Source of the DNA: Branchiostoma floridae | Taxonomy: Eukaryota; Chordata; Leptocardii; Amphioxiformes; Branchiostomatidae | Assembly (NCBI RefSeq): GCF_000003815.2 | Contig: NC_049994.1 | Span: forward strand, 2,192,288-2,256,287 | Reading direction: 5' to 3' | Length of the DNA stretch: 64,000 nucleotides | In this document: positions 57,301 through 64,000 of the stretch, one piece after another | How the letters are laid out: each line of letters begins with the position of its first letter | Numbering within the stretch: position 1 is the stretch's first letter | Notes under the pieces: model-generated | What the model was told of the DNA's origin: nothing | The model's input: the letters and a program-made list of their open reading frames with translations, nothing else | Database searches by the model: none | Made by a program: the position numbers and the translations under genes

Positions 57301-58373
57301 TCATATAATAATACAATAATAAAAATACAATAACAATAATAATATGTTGATTTGGAAAGTCATTTTATAGAGTTGTCATATGTTGGTTTGAAAAGTCATT
57401 GTATGGAAATCATGCATGTCACATTCTGATATCATGGTTGAAAAACTACTCAAATGTACTCCAAACTGGTTTAGGTCATACTATTTTTGTATATTTGTAT
57501 TTTCCGTCCATTGTATTGCCATCTGGAAGTTGACAAATCATCTGAACCGGGTTTGTTGCTTGAATCAGATTTTATCTTAGTACAATGATGACAATTATCT
57601 CATGAGTCTACAGAATAAACAACCAAGTTATTCCATGTTAACTGTTTGTATATTTTATTACTACTTGAAGCCTATCATGTATAAGTCTGTATTTAAGTCA
57701 ATATTTGCTACCCACCAGATGTACGCCCTTGTCAGTCATTATGTAATAAACATCTTGAGCCAACAGGGAGAGCAACAAAACACAATATTCATCCGCGATC
57801 CGGGCCCTTTGACGCTGATGTAGAAAAATAGTGCAATCGAACTCTTCAACCGTCTGTAAACTCACAAATGGCTGTAAGCATCGAACAATAGTGCTCAGGG
57901 TAAAATGTCGATTTGGCTTATATTCTTTACAGTTATAGTACTTGATACACAAACCCCCAAAATATCTTTTTTTCCGGTCAAAACTAATCGTTGCCACGGC
58001 AACAGTCCAAAAAAGTTTTGAAGCCATTTTCACTGATTTTTGCATGTCAACAACATGGAAATTAGCCATGTTTAAGACTCGAATACGGTCAAATGCTTTA
58101 TCACAACGGAAAATAGAAAATGATATTGTTTGACTGATGTCCAATCCTGTACAAAATAGGTGTGAAGTCGATGTACATATCAATTTTAGTCAATGTGCAT
58201 CCTCAAAACAATACCATGTTTCAGCCTTAAAAAACTTTATTTTTTGCCCAAATTTAAGGAGCTGTAAGTGTCAAAAATATTTTTGCTTGAAATGTATAAC
58301 AAATATATATACTTAAATCAGCTATCAGATGAAATCTTGCAAAGTTTGTTTCTTAGCTTTCTTTTGCAATATA
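57301..58373. other. No gene supported
   Basis: A 161-codon open frame (minus, 57698-58183) lies downstream of the transporter gene. It shows no domain and no splice or promoter context, so it is not called. Confidence 0.4.
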
Positions 58374-58379
58374 TTTATT
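58374..58379 (-). terminator. Polyadenylation signal of the ABCC5-like gene
   Basis: AATAAA on the minus strand, 79 nt after the TGA stop of the transporter gene. This gives a short 3' UTR. Confidence 0.6.
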
Positions 58380-58457
58380 CTAAACAATAATAGAACCAGG
58401 ATTTAAAATGGTAATTCTGCATATATGCAGCATACAGGTATCTACTATGTGATGTCT

Positions 58458-63166
<4,709 letters not shown>

Positions 63167-63334
63167 CTTGGTGAAGGAGAAGGAGACCAAAGAAGACTGT
63201 TAGTGTTTTGTGGTGTTTTTTTAATACCCTAATGAGAGGAACAATAGCCACTATTTGAAATGATTTACATAACAGGATATGATGCCGTACACAGATCACT
63301 AGTTCTAATTTAACCAAATTTTATTTGCTTTTTG

Positions 63335-63598
63335 GACAGACAAGGACAATGTGAAACTGCACTAAAGTTTTGTAACTTATATTTACAGTGCCACATCAAG
63401 GTACAGACAGAAGGTAAATGTAGTCTGTTACCTTCCCGACCGAAGTCAGGTACCCATTTTTACACCTGGGTGCAGTGAGGAAGGTCGTGTTAAGTGCCTT
63501 TCCCAAGGGCACAACGTCGGGGGCACGGAGGGGATCGAACTCGGGACCTATAGATTCCGAGCCGAACGTTCTATCAGTACACCACGCCCGACGCCACA
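63335..63598 (-). mobile_element. tRNA-derived SINE, near full length
   Basis: The minus strand carries an A-box-like 'tggtgtactgatag', a B box 'gagttcgatccc', then 'cgttgtgcccttgggaaagg', 'acccaggtgtaaaaatgggt' and a tail 'ataagttacaaaacttt'. Best-preserved copy in the window; matches 16113-16360. Confidence 0.88.
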
Positions 63599-63779
63599 AC
63601 CAAGGCCACAGTGTGTTTTGAGAAGGTAGAATGCAATTCTAGCTTCTTCACATGTGCCAAAGCTGTAGTCATTCAGATGATGACAATACAGGAAAGTACA
63701 AATGTATCTTTTACGACCATCAAATATTCACAAGACCAACGAGTGATTGAGATCACACGTCTGTAATTCTGGCAATGTC

Positions 63780-63990
63780 ACGTTCTGAAGTGGTTGTCAT
63801 CAGTATTGATCCTGAAGAAGGCGACGGTTGTCGTTGAAATTTTGATATACCTTTGCATTGGAAGGATCGAATTTATCAGCTTCCATTGAATCCAAAGAGT
63901 TGTTCACGTAAATTTTTGTCTGAATTCCTGAAATCATTTCCGAACATAGATAAACTTTCATGCTAAACGAGGGGGGCCGGACCTACACAT
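63780..63990. repeat. Possible LINE/Penelope-like 3' remnant
   Basis: 'tcctgaagaaggcgacggtt' encodes an EEGD motif of the kind found at the C-terminal end of several retroelement proteins, followed by AT-rich sequence. On the minus strand a short open frame (KIYVNNSLDSMEADKF) is also present. The class is uncertain. Confidence 0.3.
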
Positions 63991-64000
63991 TCAACTTTTC

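Noticed and set aside
57698-58183. 161-codon minus-strand frame downstream of the ABC transporter
   Set aside because: No recognisable motif, no splice or promoter context; AT-rich sequence makes a chance frame likely.

Overview
The window reads as gene-poor, repeat-rich intergenic and intronic DNA from an invertebrate deuterostome, most likely amphioxus (Branchiostoma). This is inferred from the gene content (a GON plus Link secreted protein, a long C2H2 zinc-finger protein, an ABCC5-type transporter), from small introns with ordinary GT-AG sites, from CCCTAA-type telomere-like repeats, and from many tRNA-derived SINEs, CR1/Jockey-type LINE fragments and foldback MITEs. One 100-N scaffold gap lies at 16704-16803 and there is a low-quality patch near 53.1-53.5 kb. 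Species was not tested by any search.

Three genes can be modelled. (1) 8549-11056 (+) is a single-exon C2H2 protein of 835 aa made of two fused tandem copies: 17 intact fingers and one degenerate finger at the seam. A relic of a further finger lies past the stop. (2) 29225-19370 (-) is a complete 8-exon gene whose splice phases all agree. It encodes a 386-aa secreted protein: signal peptide, short coiled coil, GON domain, Link module. (3) 63166-58458 (-) holds the last seven exons (326 codons) of an ABCC5-like transporter, covering the end of the second membrane domain and all of NBD2; the 5' part lies beyond the window. A copy of its last exon, with a destroyed splice acceptor, sits 45 kb away at 13483-13665.

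The most unusual structure is a 19.24-kb segment (31911-51150) bounded by inverted repeats of about 350 bp. It lies exactly inside the ORF of a CR1/Jockey-type retrotransposon: the endonuclease half ends at 31910 and the reverse-transcriptase half resumes in frame at 51151. The terminal repeats carry a promoter-like stretch and, in the left copy, an ATG exon with a splice donor. No transposase was recognised inside. The interior holds satellites (a splice-donor-like minisatellite at 37.2-38.3 kb and a composite telomere-motif satellite at 40.3-42.1 kb), a CA-rich tract, several large foldbacks and LINE/SINE pieces.

The rest is repeats: TTAA-flanked piggyBac-type non-autonomous elements (11575-12516, 27933-28898 and fragments), foldbacks, SINEs and microsatellites. 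Stretches where nothing was recognised are listed as such.
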